Assembly: GCA_958450365.1 (NCBI GenBank)
Contig: CAUEEP010000737.1
Coordinates: 3,027,501-3,091,500 of the forward strand
DNA: 64,000 nt
Direction of reading: 5' to 3'
DNA from: Mesorhabditis belari
Lineage: Eukaryota; Nematoda; Chromadorea; Rhabditida; Rhabditidae
This document shows, one piece after another, positions 46,917 through 56,059 of this stretch. How positions within the stretch are numbered: the first letter of the stretch is position 1; each line of letters opens with the position of its first letter. The translations under genes were made by a program, and so were the position numbers. The notes under the pieces were generated by a model, which was not told the origin of the DNA, made no database searches, and saw only the letters and a list, made by a program, of their open reading frames with translations.

Positions 46917-49445
46917 ATGCAAAGTGCTCAGTGCAAAGTGCTCAATGCAAAGTGCTCAGTGCTCAGTGCAAAGTGCTCAATGCAAAGTGCTCAGTGCTCA
47001 GTGCAAAATGCGCAATGCAAAGTGCTCAGTGCTCAGTGCAAAATTACAGCTTTGAGGAGATCGAGATAGTTAATAGTAATAGATAGTAAGCCACTGCACC
47101 TAGAATTTACCCTGTACAGTAACCCTTTCAACTAATGTGCTTTCTAAAATGTGTTAGATTGCAAAAACTACAATAATCTTGTCTCTAGTTTTATTGCCAT
47201 CTTTTTCTGCTTGTTTTTCTTTTTTCTTAAACTAAAATCACAGAATTAGACCAAAAGTAGATACAGTACTGGACAATGAAATATGATATTTGAAAAACGA
47301 TCGTCACTTTCGCGCCTCTGTAACTCCCTTGTCTTTGAGTTTAAACTATTAGTGTTATACATTTTCTGAAAGCTCTTTTCAAGGGCTACACAATGGTAAT
47401 ATTAATATTTAGAAATATGGTATTTTTTGACGCATTTCAGCGCGCACAAGATGGGATACTCAAAATTGTTGATTTTCAAAGCTGTTTTTCTTTATGATAG
47501 AGTGCTGGAGTCGCTCTGAAACTACGATTTTCGGAATCTGCGCAAAAATTTACCTTAGAATAATTAATATTTGTAAAATTTTATCAAAGTTTCATAGCGA
47601 AAAAAGTCACATTTGCGAAATTCTCACTTCTTGAGCGGTTAATAAGAAACCTCCAGAGCACACAATGGGCTTTCAGTATTTAGTAGCAAATCCTTTAGCG
47701 TCGATTACAGCTTGACATCGCCGAGGCATTGAATCAAGAAGATTAGTGATGAAACTGACGGTGATTGAATTCCAAGCCTGCTCCAATTGTGCAAACCTCT
47801 CATTGGCATTGCCGGCTTTGAGATTCTTAGTTCGTCGCTCAAGTTTCGACTTTTCGAACTTTAGATCGTTGTAGAAACCTGGAGATGGTTGACTGAGAGA
47901 CGGTAAACTGTTCCGATAACTGGTTCTGGCTAAGACCTCGCTTTTTGCCGTTAAGGATTGCTTGTTGTGTAAGCACATGAAGATCCTTGCATCCTCGTTG
48001 CTTTCCCATTGCACCTAAAAACAGTCATTTTATCATTTTACCCAAGGCAAAGAAAGAAAAACACTCAAAGTTGCACGCAACACAATTTTTGTAAAGAACC
48101 GCTCAAGAAGTGAGAATTTCGCAAATGTGACTTTTTTCGCTATGAAACTGTGATAAAATTTTACAAATATTGATTATTCTAAGGTAAATTTTTGCGCAGA
48201 TTCCGAAAATCGTAGTTTCAGAGCGACTCCAGCACTCTATCATAAAGAAAAACAGCTTTGAAAATCAACAATTTTGAGTATCCCATCTTGTGCGCGCTGA
48301 AATGCGTCAAAAATACCATATTTCTAAATATTAATATTACCATTGTGTAGTCCTTGAAAAGAGCTTTCAGAAAATGTATAACACTAATAGTTTAAACTCA
48401 AAGACAAGGGAGTTACAGAGGCGCGAAAGTAACGATCGTTTTTCAAATATCATATTTCATTGTCCAGTACTGTAAATACAGGGTGCGTCATAATTATTGC
48501 AACAAGATACTCAAGGCATTGCACACCAAGAAGTTTCACTGGAAGAAGATTCTTTAAACAGAAATAGCTTTATTTAACAGTAACAAATAAGAAAACAAGA
48601 GATCATTCGATATGACCGCCTTTTGCCTTGATAACAGCCCTTAATCGGTTCGGATATGCCTTCCGGCCCGAATGTCATCTTGAGGAGTCGCCTTCCATCC
48701 TTTGGTCAAATCATCCTTTGTGTTTTCGAGAGCAGACATTAGCCTCTAAGATTGCCCAAATGCAAAAGTTCATCACATTGAGATCCGGTGAGTTTGGAGG
48801 CCATTCATCCTTGGTGATCACTGAGGGAAAGTTGGCCACACACCAGTCCTGAACCGTCTCCTTCGTGTGAGCGGGAGCTCCATCTTGCATGAAGGTCCAA
48901 TTTTGATTGTTATTGGCTTTACACGCCCATGACATCACATTCTTGACATCACAAACGGTCTTTGAACTCTTGTTGCAATAATTATGACACACCCTGTAGA
49001 TTGGATAAAAATTCGATATTACGGTAAAAGTTGACACGTTTTAAAAAAGTTACGATACTTTCCGAAAGTCCTTTGGATTACGGTAGTTTTCAAAAGTCGA
49101 CAAAAGTTTTTTTGCATTTTGAGCTTAAAGTAGATCAAGACAAAAGCTTGGATGAACAATTTTCAGATTGTAAATGCCAATCAACTTCTCATATACTACG
49201 GTATAGGTTTAAAGTATTAATATTCACGCAAAAAAAAAGAGAAAATCAAGCAAAAGAGTTAGAGAGACACTTCTCACCGCTCACACTCAAAGTTTTGCAA
49301 ATGGTTTAAGAGGTCAAAGAAAGTTCACTTATCATAATAAGCGTAAGACTACAAAATTTTCATTTTCAGAGAGCCCGTCCCGGCTGCCGAACACGAATTC
49401 GACCATTTCCTCAAAGAAATCCCCTCAATTTCTTCAATGAATTGA
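42083..49445 (+). CDS. Sodium/solute symporter (SLC5 family)
   Basis: Polytopic plasma-membrane transporter of the SSF family, closest by eye to the multivitamin/monocarboxylate branch; the substrate cannot be assigned. Sixteen exons close in frame to 595 residues: 42083-42201, 42528-42688, 42741-42861, 42899-43037, 43270-43344, 43612-43688, 43870-43939, 43985-44101, 44568-44730, 44802-44968, 45008-45082, 45674-45794, 45837-45909, 45990-46097, 46138-46263, 49370-49445. Family features: DEYLIGGRKMPPLPVALSLL in the first loop/TM2, LYTCIGGLKAVVWTDSLQAV (SSF signature region), GVNQLAMQRYVS, ATLSTLSSGMNSMAAAIYED and IFFPRSGVVSC. Many hydrophobic segments fit about 13 helices. The last intron (46264-49369) is 3.1 kb and carries a minisatellite and two DNA transposons, yet the final exon still joins in frame. 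Confidence 0.88.
44185..44270 (-). repeat. tRNA-like sequence in an intron
   Basis: The minus strand reads TGGTTTAGGGGATAGTATGC (A-box-like) and then, about 45 bases on, CAGGTTCAGTTCC (B-box-like). T-arm and acceptor stems do not pair, so it is not a functional tRNA as folded by hand. It may be a SINE head or tRNA pseudogene. Confidence 0.35.
46818..47045. repeat. 7-bp minisatellite (GTGCTCA / GTGCAAA)
   Basis: About 32 head-to-tail 7-mers alternate between AGTGCTC and AGTGCAA types in the last intron of the SLC5 gene. Because 7 is not a multiple of 3, all three forward frames stay open and give spurious ORFs of Cys/Ser/Val/Gln/Lys repeats. Confidence 0.95.
47264..48472 (-). mobile_element. 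Tc1/Tc3-like transposon with about 375 bp terminal inverted repeats
   Basis: Starts CAGTACTGGACAATGAAATA after TA and ends with the inverse before TA. The two arms (47264-47640, 48097-48472) are nearly identical over about 375 bp, a long-TIR organisation like that of Tc3. The 450 bp middle encodes, on the minus strand (about 47673-48014), the C-terminal end of a Tc1-superfamily transposase (LEQAWNSITV ... LLDSMPRRCQAVIDAKGF). The catalytic part is missing, so this is an internally deleted, non-autonomous copy. Confidence 0.88.
48479..48996 (-). mobile_element. Second Tc1/mariner-superfamily relic, adjacent to the first
   Basis: TIRs CAGGGTGCGTCATAATTATT (48479) and its inverse with one mismatch (ends 48996), each next to TA. 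The minus strand reads WTFMQDGAPAHTKETVQDWC and WPPNSPDLNVMNF, the second and third acidic motifs of a DDD/DDE transposase, and ends AVIKAKGGHIE. Only about 520 bp remain and frames are broken. It starts 6 bp after the preceding element. Confidence 0.85.
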
Positions 49446-49774
49446 ATTTTTTTTCCGAAAAATGGGTATCCGTCTCACTTTGCATTTATTGGCCCTTACT
49501 TTTCCCTTTTCCTTTAAATCTTGTCCATTTTTTTTCTGATCAACCAAATCGGGTACCGTTGCTTATAATATTCTCGTTTATCATTGTTATTAGAATCGAT
49601 TTAGAGAAAGAATAAACTTTTTCAATGAAATCTAAAAAGCTCTCTGATGTTCGGCCGCCTATTTTAGCCGCCTCTTACAATTGCCATTCGCTTACGACTG
49701 TATGGTCGTTGACATTGAAAACAAGGCAAATTAAATTTCGATCCATCGAAATATTCGGCGAGATCGAGACTCAT

Positions 49775-49872
49775 TTGTGCATCCCCTAGCGGGGACGCGT
49801 TCCAAAATTTGCTCGAGACACTGTTGGAAGGCCTCGGGGTTAACGCTAACCTCAAACTTGGGTAATTAAACC
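49775..49872 (-). ncRNA. SL1: SL1 spliced-leader RNA gene, unit A
   Basis: The first 22 transcribed bases (49872-49851) are exactly the nematode SL1 leader (GGTTTAATTACCC then AAGTTTGAG), followed by the donor GTTAGC. Next comes a stem-loop (CGAGG...TCTCG), an Sm-type site AAATTTTGG and the 3' stem-loop GTCCCCGCTAGGGGA. The SL RNA donates the capped leader to pre-mRNAs by trans-splicing. The 3' end is estimated from the last stem. Confidence 0.92.
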
Positions 49873-50043
49873 GAAGAATGCGGTCTCTGTCGCGCTATCT
49901 GGACGAGCCGTGTGCCAGATGCCGCTTTTCCCTACGAGACACACGAAAGGTACACGCAGTCATGTCGTCTCGCGTCTCTGCAAGGGCTGATGCTCTCTCG
50001 TGTTCGCTAGCAAGCTTTAGCCGTCTCTCGCAGCCGCGCATTC

Positions 50044-50067
50044 GCTTATAAACCATACCACGTTGAA
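50044..50067 (+). pseudogene. 5' stub of 5S rRNA, unit A
   Basis: The sequence matches the first 23-24 bases of the 5S gene at 55162 (GCTTA.. ACCATACCACGTTGAA) and then diverges to AGTATGTGAAAATC. It lies at the same distance from SL1 A as the complete 5S gene does from SL1 B. Confidence 0.8.
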
Positions 50068-50284
50068 AGTATGTGAAAATCAGGTGCTGAAACTATTTTT
50101 ATTGGATTCAGCATGCCCGATGACCTATAGATGCAAATTTTCGGCCCGGCCCCTGCTCCACTGCAAGAAGAAAAAGGATGCTATACAATTTTCTGATTAT
50201 CAAATAAATCATTTAACTTTATTTTTTATCAGTTTTATCGGAGAATCTGTTCTTGAGACAGTCGATTTTTTTAGTCTCTTTATG

Positions 50285-50733
50285 GGGAGTGGGACAAATG
50301 CGACCTTTTTTTTTGCGCACCTTGCCCATTAGCGCACCTTTTTTCGCGTTTTAAAAAAGCTAATATTAACCAATTTCTATTCCAAAAGTTGTTTTTCTAG
50401 GTAATTTTAGGGCGTAGAATCGAAATTTTGACATATCAGAGCTTGTGGAACCAATTTGAAAGACAAAACGGCTAGGTCAAATTACAGAAAGTAGTCGATT
50501 TTTCTCTTTGTATAACTCCGTCCGTTTGTTTCCACAAGCTCTGATATGTCAAAATTTCGATTCTACGCCCTAAAATTACCTAGAAAAACAGCTTTTGGAA
50601 TAGAAATTGGTTAATATTAGCTTTTTAGAGCTTTTTTAAAACGTGAAAAAAGGTGCGCTAATGGGCAAGGTGCGGAAAAAAGGTGCGCAAATGTCCGGGT
50701 GCGCAAAAAAAAGGTCGCACTTGTCCCACTCCC
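50285..50733. mobile_element. MITE with 8-bp target duplication
   Basis: Long inverted repeat starting GGGAGTGGGACAAATGCGAC and ending with its inverse. The arms reach about 170 bp each around a unique centre near 50450-50525. The flanks are identical octamers TCTTTATG (50277-50284 and 50734-50741). An 8-bp duplication excludes Tc1/mariner and fits hAT, Merlin or similar superfamilies. Confidence 0.85.
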
Positions 50734-50937
50734 TCTTTATGTCAGTTCTTGTTGCAACAAAGGGGTTTCTGATTTGGTGTTATTTTTGAGCAATTAGAGA
50801 GAAAATGCGGGAATGAGTGACCGAAAGGGGTATTGTTGTGTAGATTTAGTGGGAGAAAAGTGCGGGAGAGTGGGAGAAAAGATTTGGACAATCTCAGTAA
50901 CATCAAAATGTTTTAAATGCCACTCTAATGGTTTATA

Positions 50938-52574
50938 CAGTGGTGGAAAAAAATTGCACCCTTGACAAAATCCCATTTTTTCCTAAAAATTCGGCACGGC
51001 GTCGTCATTTGACTTTAGTTGTTTTAGTTTACTTGCAGACTAGCATTCTTAAAAATAAAAAAAGTGTATTCAATGTGTGTCTTGTTTTTTAGAAGGAAAT
51101 TTATTAAAAAAGCGTGGAAAAAAAACATTGCACCATCGACGATTTTACTTTTGAACTCTTTTTTTCTTCCTTATTTTTTTACAATTTATAATTTTCTTAT
51201 TTTAGATGCCTCACTGCTACCGGTGGAACGAAATTTCTGAAGAATAGCTTTAACGTGAACGTGACAGCAAAAACGGTGAGGAGTTGACTCAAAATACATG
51301 GATTATATTCGAGAAGGCTAGCACGAAAACCGTTGATGAATTCGAGTCACAGAAAAACAATTGGAGTATCAATATTGAACTGTGGACACTTGGAGGCACG
51401 TGCTTTGCAGCGACGAGACAAAACTAAATCTTTTCAACTCTAATGGTTACTACATGGTTAAAAGGCCGGCACTTATCGGGAACAACGGCCCCGCTTTATT
51501 TTTACTCAAACCCACTTTTTCTAGGGTAATTCGATGCGCTGATCACGAATTTCATAGTGAGAGATTCCGAAAAGGGATTTTGACCGGGTTTCGTGGCTCA
51601 GGGGCCACCACTTCTAAAGTGTACTGACTGTAAAATTCTATAAGGGGACCGAAATAAGCTGTTAGAACTGGATATTTTGCGCTAAATTAATTTTTCTGGG
51701 GTAATTTAGAGTCCTGAGTGCAATTCCAGTCAAATCAGATTAGAAAAATAAAAAAAGATTCGAAATTTTCTTTTTAATTTTTTTAATGGTTTAATTTCAC
51801 CAAATTCCTATCGAGAACTCGAAAAAACCCTAGAAAAGTAGTTTTTGATAAAGGCTAAATCCTTGGAATCTTGTTTTGAGCTCACTCTATACCTGCAGGA
51901 GTGTACAGTACACTTTAGGGGTGGTGGCTTCTGGTCCCCTGAAAGTACATTTTTTGTCAAAATGTATTTTCAGAATCCCCCGCTATGAAATTCGTGATCA
52001 GCGCATCGAATTACCCTAGAAAAAGTGGGTTTGAGTAAAAATAAAGTGGGGCCGCTGTTCCCGATAAGTACCAAAAGGCCAATTGGAATGCGATACGAAT
52101 TAAGAGACACGGCTCTGACGGTAAAATGGCGCAGATATCATGTGTTGTTCTCTTCTATGACAATCGGGCCTCTTGTTCACATCCATGGAATCATGGATGC
52201 AGCCAAATACTCGGATATACTTTTGATATCGATGCTCTCACATGCACAAACAGTTATGGATTCGGCGTGGCTTTTCTAACAGGACAATGAGCCAAAACAC
52301 AAAAGTGGCGTGATGATGGGAAGAAGAATCAGGTTGCCTGGACATCGTTTTGTCCGTGTACCCGGTTAGTTCCGTCTCAACAACGTTTTTCTCCTTCAAA
52401 CTCTACCGTATTCGCCCGATCGCAACCCGATTGAACACTTGTGGGCACTTGTGAAACGAGAATTCTCGTAATACCTCTAATTGTAGCGCCCCCTCCCCGT
52501 ATAGTCGCTTTCTGGAGGAAATAGAGGGTCGCAATTGACTCGTCAGCACATGATGCATTTTTTTTCCACCACTG
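50938..52574 (+). mobile_element. Tc1-like transposon interrupted by a nested element
   Basis: TIR CAGTGGTGGAAAAAAATTGC follows TA at 50936; the inverse ends at 52574 (CCACCACTG). The ORF fragments are MPHCYRWNEISEE (51206), WRHVLCSDETKLNLF (about 51390, first catalytic Asp) and, after the nested insertion, IHGIMDAAKYSDIL (52190) and RPIATRLNTCGHL in a shifted frame near the third motif. It is inactive, with stops and an insertion inside the catalytic region. Confidence 0.85.
51468..52073. mobile_element. Nested inverted-repeat element inside the Tc1-like ORF
   Basis: Ends GGCACTTATCGGG and CCCGATAAGTACC, with inverted arms of roughly 90 bp (including CCCACTTTTTCTAGGGTAAT). It is flanked by identical AAAAGGCC octamers (51460-51467, 52074-52081). 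The octamer falls in the transposase frame after GYYMVK, so the insertion clearly broke the host element. Confidence 0.88.
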
Positions 52575-52681
52575 TGACTGTATGTAACTTGATAGTTGTA
52601 TTTTTGTTTGAAAAAGTACGCAATTTTATTTAAAGGATCTCAATTTTTTAAAGTTTGAGTTCTTGACAATATATTTTTTAG

Positions 52682-54234
52682 ATTCTCGACCTTTCGCCGA
52701 ATGAAGTGCTAAAGAACGCGTTGAGCTTGACGCAAGGAGCAAATCCCATCACTTGCGAGGGCTCATCGAGAAAAAGCGAGATGATAATTGAAGCAATCGA
52801 TAAATCGAAGATGGCAACAACAACGTTAGTGAATTTTTCTCACGTATTTATTTCACCCAGACTTTTAAGTCGGCCGAAACAAGTGATAATGGAAAAGCCG
52901 AAGGACGTCTTCTCGATTTTCAAGAAAGCCGTCAAAAGACCAGCCACAGCGGTAAGTGTTGCTAAACTTTTAAAAATTTAGAACCCTTTTAACCTTCAGA
53001 CTTTCGTTTCTAGAATATCTTTTGAGTCATAAAATTTTATGAAGTTTTTTGTTATTTGATTTAATAACTAAACTTTAGATGACGGAAGACGGAGAAAGCA
53101 TACCGCCTACCTCATCAACTACTTTCACCCTCGTCAACTACTTGAAAGAGCCTCAATGGAAAGCCGGACTTATTGATGAATTTGAGGAGCCCTACATGAA
53201 GAACATCGAAGAATTTCTACAGAAACAATATGAAAAGGTTTGTTTTTAAAATGGTTGCATAATTTTATGGAAAGCCCATCACAACATTGCTTTAGAAAAT
53301 AACAGTGAGGCCACCAAAAGACGAGATCTTCAATGCCTTCAATTTGACTCCACTAAGCGAAGTGAAAGTGGTGATCCTTGGACAAGATCCGTATCACGAT
53401 ACAAATCAGGTATTTTTGTACTAATAATACGCAAATTTTTATTTTTTAGGCACATGGTTTATCATTTTCGGTAAAGAAAGGGGTCGCCATCCCACCATCA
53501 CTTGTCAACATCTACAAGGAGTTAGCTGCAGATATCGAAGGTTTCGTTTAATACAATTATGCAGATTGAAGCGGCAAAATATTCTAGATTTAATCTTCTC
53601 CTATTCAGGTTTCAATATTCCAAAACACGGCAATTTGTTGGGCTGGGCTACGCAAGGAGTTTTCATGTTGAACGCGGCGCTTTCTGTCGAGTGAGTATCC
53701 ACGAATGCTTTTAATACTAGTTTTAATACGAGTGAGTTTAATCAATTATGTTTTTCTTTAGATTGCACAAAGCTAACTCACACTCGCAGATTGGTTGGCA
53801 CACTTTCACGAACAAGGTTTCTTTGTTTATTTCCATTACTGTAAACTTTTAAATTGTAACATTTAATTATAACATTTAGGTAATCGAATTTATCTCAAAG
53901 AATGTACAATACTGCGTCTTCTTGCTTTGGGGCGCAGATGCACAGAAAAAGAGCAAGCTGATCGACCAAAATCGGCACAAGGTGATTATGGTAGGTATTT
54001 TACTTCAAACTTAATATTGAGTAGTATGTATTTTTAGAAGAAAAATTTAAAATGGCAAAATAATTTTTAGATTACTCTATAGCTAGTTATAAGTTATATT
54101 TTTACATTTAGACAGCCCATCCTTCACCGTTGAGTTGCTATCGAGGTTTCAAAGGGAGCCGATGTTTCTCGGAAGTCAACAAAGCATTGAAAGATCACGG
54201 GATGAAGCCGATCGATTGGAATAATTTGCCGTAA
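52682..54234 (+). CDS. ung-1: Uracil-DNA glycosylase (family 1, UNG)
   Basis: Removes uracil from DNA in the nucleus, the first step of base-excision repair. Exons 52682-52824, 52861-52951, 53079-53237, 53296-53409, 53450-53540, 53609-53690, 53762-53816, 53880-53990 and 54112-54234 join in frame. Catalytic features: [20 protein letters not shown] (water-activating Asp in GQDPYH), [33 protein letters not shown] and the C-terminal HPSPLS loop. The start is unsure: candidate methionines occur in the first exon ([14 protein letters not shown]) or at [15 protein letters not shown], whose VFSIF segment recalls the PCNA-binding N-terminus of nuclear UNG. Because the 36-bp intron 1 is a multiple of 3 it could also be retained. 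An earlier exon may exist on the far side of the transposon cluster. Confidence 0.9.
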
Positions 54235-54720
54235 CAATTTCTAATCAAAATTTTACTAGTATTCGAAATTTTTTGTACAGTTTGTGCTCAACTCTCTGTT
54301 TGTCACTTTCTGCTCACTTTGATCTTATTTTGCCTTATCTTTCGAAGTTTATTTGGAATAATTGGATAAAATAATCTGATCTCATAATCACAACTGAGAA
54401 TCAATGGGGCTAATAAGTGAGTAATGTTGAGAGAAGCGTTGCACCTAAGAGGAAAACATCGATAATTATTGGTGACTTTTGTGAATTGTGATGAGGCTGA
54501 CCAGGCACTTGAAACTATTTGAAAATTGGGTGCAAATTAATTGTACATTGTCAATTACTTAGGGGATCGAATTTGCATTTATGCTGTTTAAACCATTTTT
54601 CTTTCTCTAAACCTTTTGAAAAATAGCTGTCATTCTAGGTAACATTCTTACTGTTAGCGCGATCTTGGCATTAGATAACATGTGCACGATTGATTTCTCC
54701 CTAAATTAGAAGTTTTCTAA
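54235..54720. pseudogene. Duplicated UNG flank with a rearranged relic of the selenophosphate synthetase gene
   Basis: 54235-54500 matches 239-515, which reaches into the last codons of the synthetase (TTTTGTGAATTG.TGATGAGG). At about 54500 the match jumps to 1493-1750 of the synthetase locus, part of its long intron, from GACCAGGCACTTGAAACT through TAGCTGTCATTCTAGGTAAC. About 1 kb containing five exons, plus the MITE-bearing part of the intron, is absent. No coding capacity remains. Confidence 0.75.
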
Positions 54721-54739
54721 TAGCAGCAAGATACCCGGA

Positions 54740-54802
54740 CAGAAACCCTAAGTCATCCAGACGTCGAGAAGGAAACACCAGAGCTGAAATTGGTTAACAA
54801 GG
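54740..54802 (+). other. Exon-like open segment
   Basis: After TCTAATAG, a frame reads TETLSHPDVEKETPELKLVN and ends at a good donor, AAG|GTAAAT (about 54802). No family was recognised and no partner exon could be joined. It may be a gene remnant or chance. Confidence 0.25.
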
Positions 54803-54890
54803 TAAATGAATTCTATTGTGAACTGCTAAATCACGATAAAAATGAAATTAGGCATCAAAGCTCCAACTCATTTCACATTTTCGAGCTCAT

Positions 54891-54988
54891 TTGTGCATCC
54901 CCTAGCGGGAACGCGTTCCAAAATTTTTTCGAGACACTGTTGTAAGGTCTCGGGGTTAATGCTAACCTCAAACTTGGGTAATTAAACC
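54891..54988 (-). ncRNA. SL1: SL1 spliced-leader RNA gene, unit B
   Basis: Exact 22-base SL1 leader on the minus strand at 54988-54967, donor GTTAGC, stem-loop CGAGACC..TGTCTCG, Sm-type AAAATTTTGG and a 3' stem with GTTCCCGCTAGGGGA. It is paired divergently with the complete 5S gene 173 bp away, the classic nematode 5S/SL1 arrangement. Confidence 0.93.
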
Positions 54989-55161
54989 GAAGAATGCCGT
55001 CTCTGTCGCATTATGAGGACGAGCCGTGTGCCAGATCCCGCTTTTTCTTACTAGACACACGAAAGGTACACACAGTCGTGTCGTCTCGCGTCTCTGCGAG
55101 GGCTGATGCTCTCTCGTGTTCGCGACCTTCTATTTCAGCCGTCTCTCACAGCAGCACACCC
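54989..55161. promoter_or_regulatory. Shared SL1/5S upstream spacer
   Basis: 173 bp between the divergent SL1 and 5S start points. The stretch GGACGAGCCGTGTGCCAGAT, 28-47 bases upstream of the SL1 start, and the following pyrimidine run and ACACACGAAAGGTACAC are conserved in all five units. This suggests the SL1 proximal sequence element lies here. The exact element was not mapped. Confidence 0.55.
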
Positions 55162-55280
55162 GCTTACGACCATACCACGTTGAAAACACGGCATCCCGTC
55201 CGATCTGCCAAGTTAAGCAACGTTGGGCTCGGTTAGTACTTGGATCGGAGACGGCTTGGGAATCCCGAGTGCCGTAAGCT
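55162..55280 (+). rRNA. 5S ribosomal RNA
   Basis: 119 bases from GCTTACGACCATACCACG to GAGTGCCGTAAGCT, with complementary ends (GCTTACG / GTAAGC) forming the terminal helix. The internal promoter is present: AAGTTAAGCAACGTTGGG (A box) and GTACTTGGATCGGAGACGGC (C box). TTTT follows directly as a polymerase III terminator. This is the only full-length 5S gene seen in the window. Confidence 0.95.
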
Positions 55281-55365
55281 TTTTGCATTTTTGTGGATCG
55301 GTCTAGAGACTTGGGGAATCAATTTTTGCCCAAATTAACAGGGTAAATCAATTGCTTTTTGAATT

Positions 55366-55670
55366 TCAATGCTTCAAAGACATCCATTTGGCGAGCCGTC
55401 CAAGAAAACCCGAATATCGACTTGAAGAAACTAAACAAGTAACCTGTTTTGAAACCTGAGCGCAGAAAGCCAGCTTGAACTTCGCAAAGAATCGTATGAA
55501 CTACGACTGAAACCAGGTTGGGCTGGGCTTTTTATAACTAAGTTTTCCTGTATTTAGGTATTCTTTCGCGACGAAAAGAAGTTTAACCTCGACGGCTCTG
55601 ATGGTGTTATGCATTACTGGAGAGATCTGCACAAAGTGGTGGTATTGGTGTCTAAGCCGTTTTTTTGGTG
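55366..55670 (+). mobile_element. Tc-type transposase fragment between SL1 units B and C
   Basis: Broken frames read SIWRAVQENPNIDLKKLNK, then about 80 bases on KPERRK, then FFRDEKKFNLDGSDGVMHYW (55562-55620). The last is the first-aspartate region of Tc1/Tc3-like transposases, usually F-S-D-E-K-K-F-N-L-D-G-P-D-G. No terminal repeats were found. Confidence 0.6.
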
Positions 55671-55785
55671 TCGCAATTTTTTGACTTCTTTGGTGATTTT
55701 TCTGATTACATGACCCCGTAAATCAAAAATTCATCACGATAAAAACGAAATCGAGCTTTAAGACATTTCACATTTTCAAGCTCAT

Positions 55786-55883
55786 TTGTGCATCCCCTAG
55801 CGGGAACGCGTTCCAAAATTTTTTCGAGACACTGTTGGAAGGCCTCGGGGTTAATGCTAACCTCAAACTTGGGTAATTAAACC
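55786..55883 (-). ncRNA. SL1: SL1 spliced-leader RNA gene, unit C
   Basis: Intact 22-base SL1 leader at 55883-55862 with donor, stem-loop, Sm-type site and 3' stem as in unit B. The upstream spacer is conserved to about 56050 and then stops before any 5S sequence. About 50 bp beyond the 3' end is also shared with units B and E (CATTTCAC then TTT.CAAGCTCATTTG). Confidence 0.9.
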
Positions 55884-56059
55884 GAGGATTCAGGTCTCTA
55901 TCGAGCTATCTGGACAAGTCGTGTGCCAGATCCCGCTTTTTCTTACTAGACACACGAAAAGTACACACAGTCGTGTCGTCTCGCGTCTCTGCGAGGCCTG
56001 AGGCTCTCTCGTGTTCGCTGGCCACCGCCTATTTCAGCCGTCTATCACAAGCCAGGATC

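Larger units (their letters stand above)
49446..52681. other. Intergenic region rich in mobile DNA
   Basis: Between the SLC5-type gene and the uracil-DNA glycosylase. A polyadenylation signal AATAAA at 49610-49615 probably ends the SLC5 transcript. The rest is SL1/5S unit A (49775-50067), an MITE (50285-50733) and a Tc1-like element with a nested insertion (50938-52574). A short FSDYQI-like frame near 50195-50215 resembles the helicase exon at 60.9 kb but is too short to call. Confidence 0.6.

Noticed and set aside
46770..47086. Three overlapping plus-strand ORFs rich in CSVQSAQCKVLSA
   Set aside because: Artefact of the 7-bp minisatellite, which keeps all three frames open; it lies in an intron.
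55557..55670. Host gene exon reading FFRDEKKFNLDGSDG
   Set aside because: The motif belongs to Tc-type transposases and the surrounding frame is broken.
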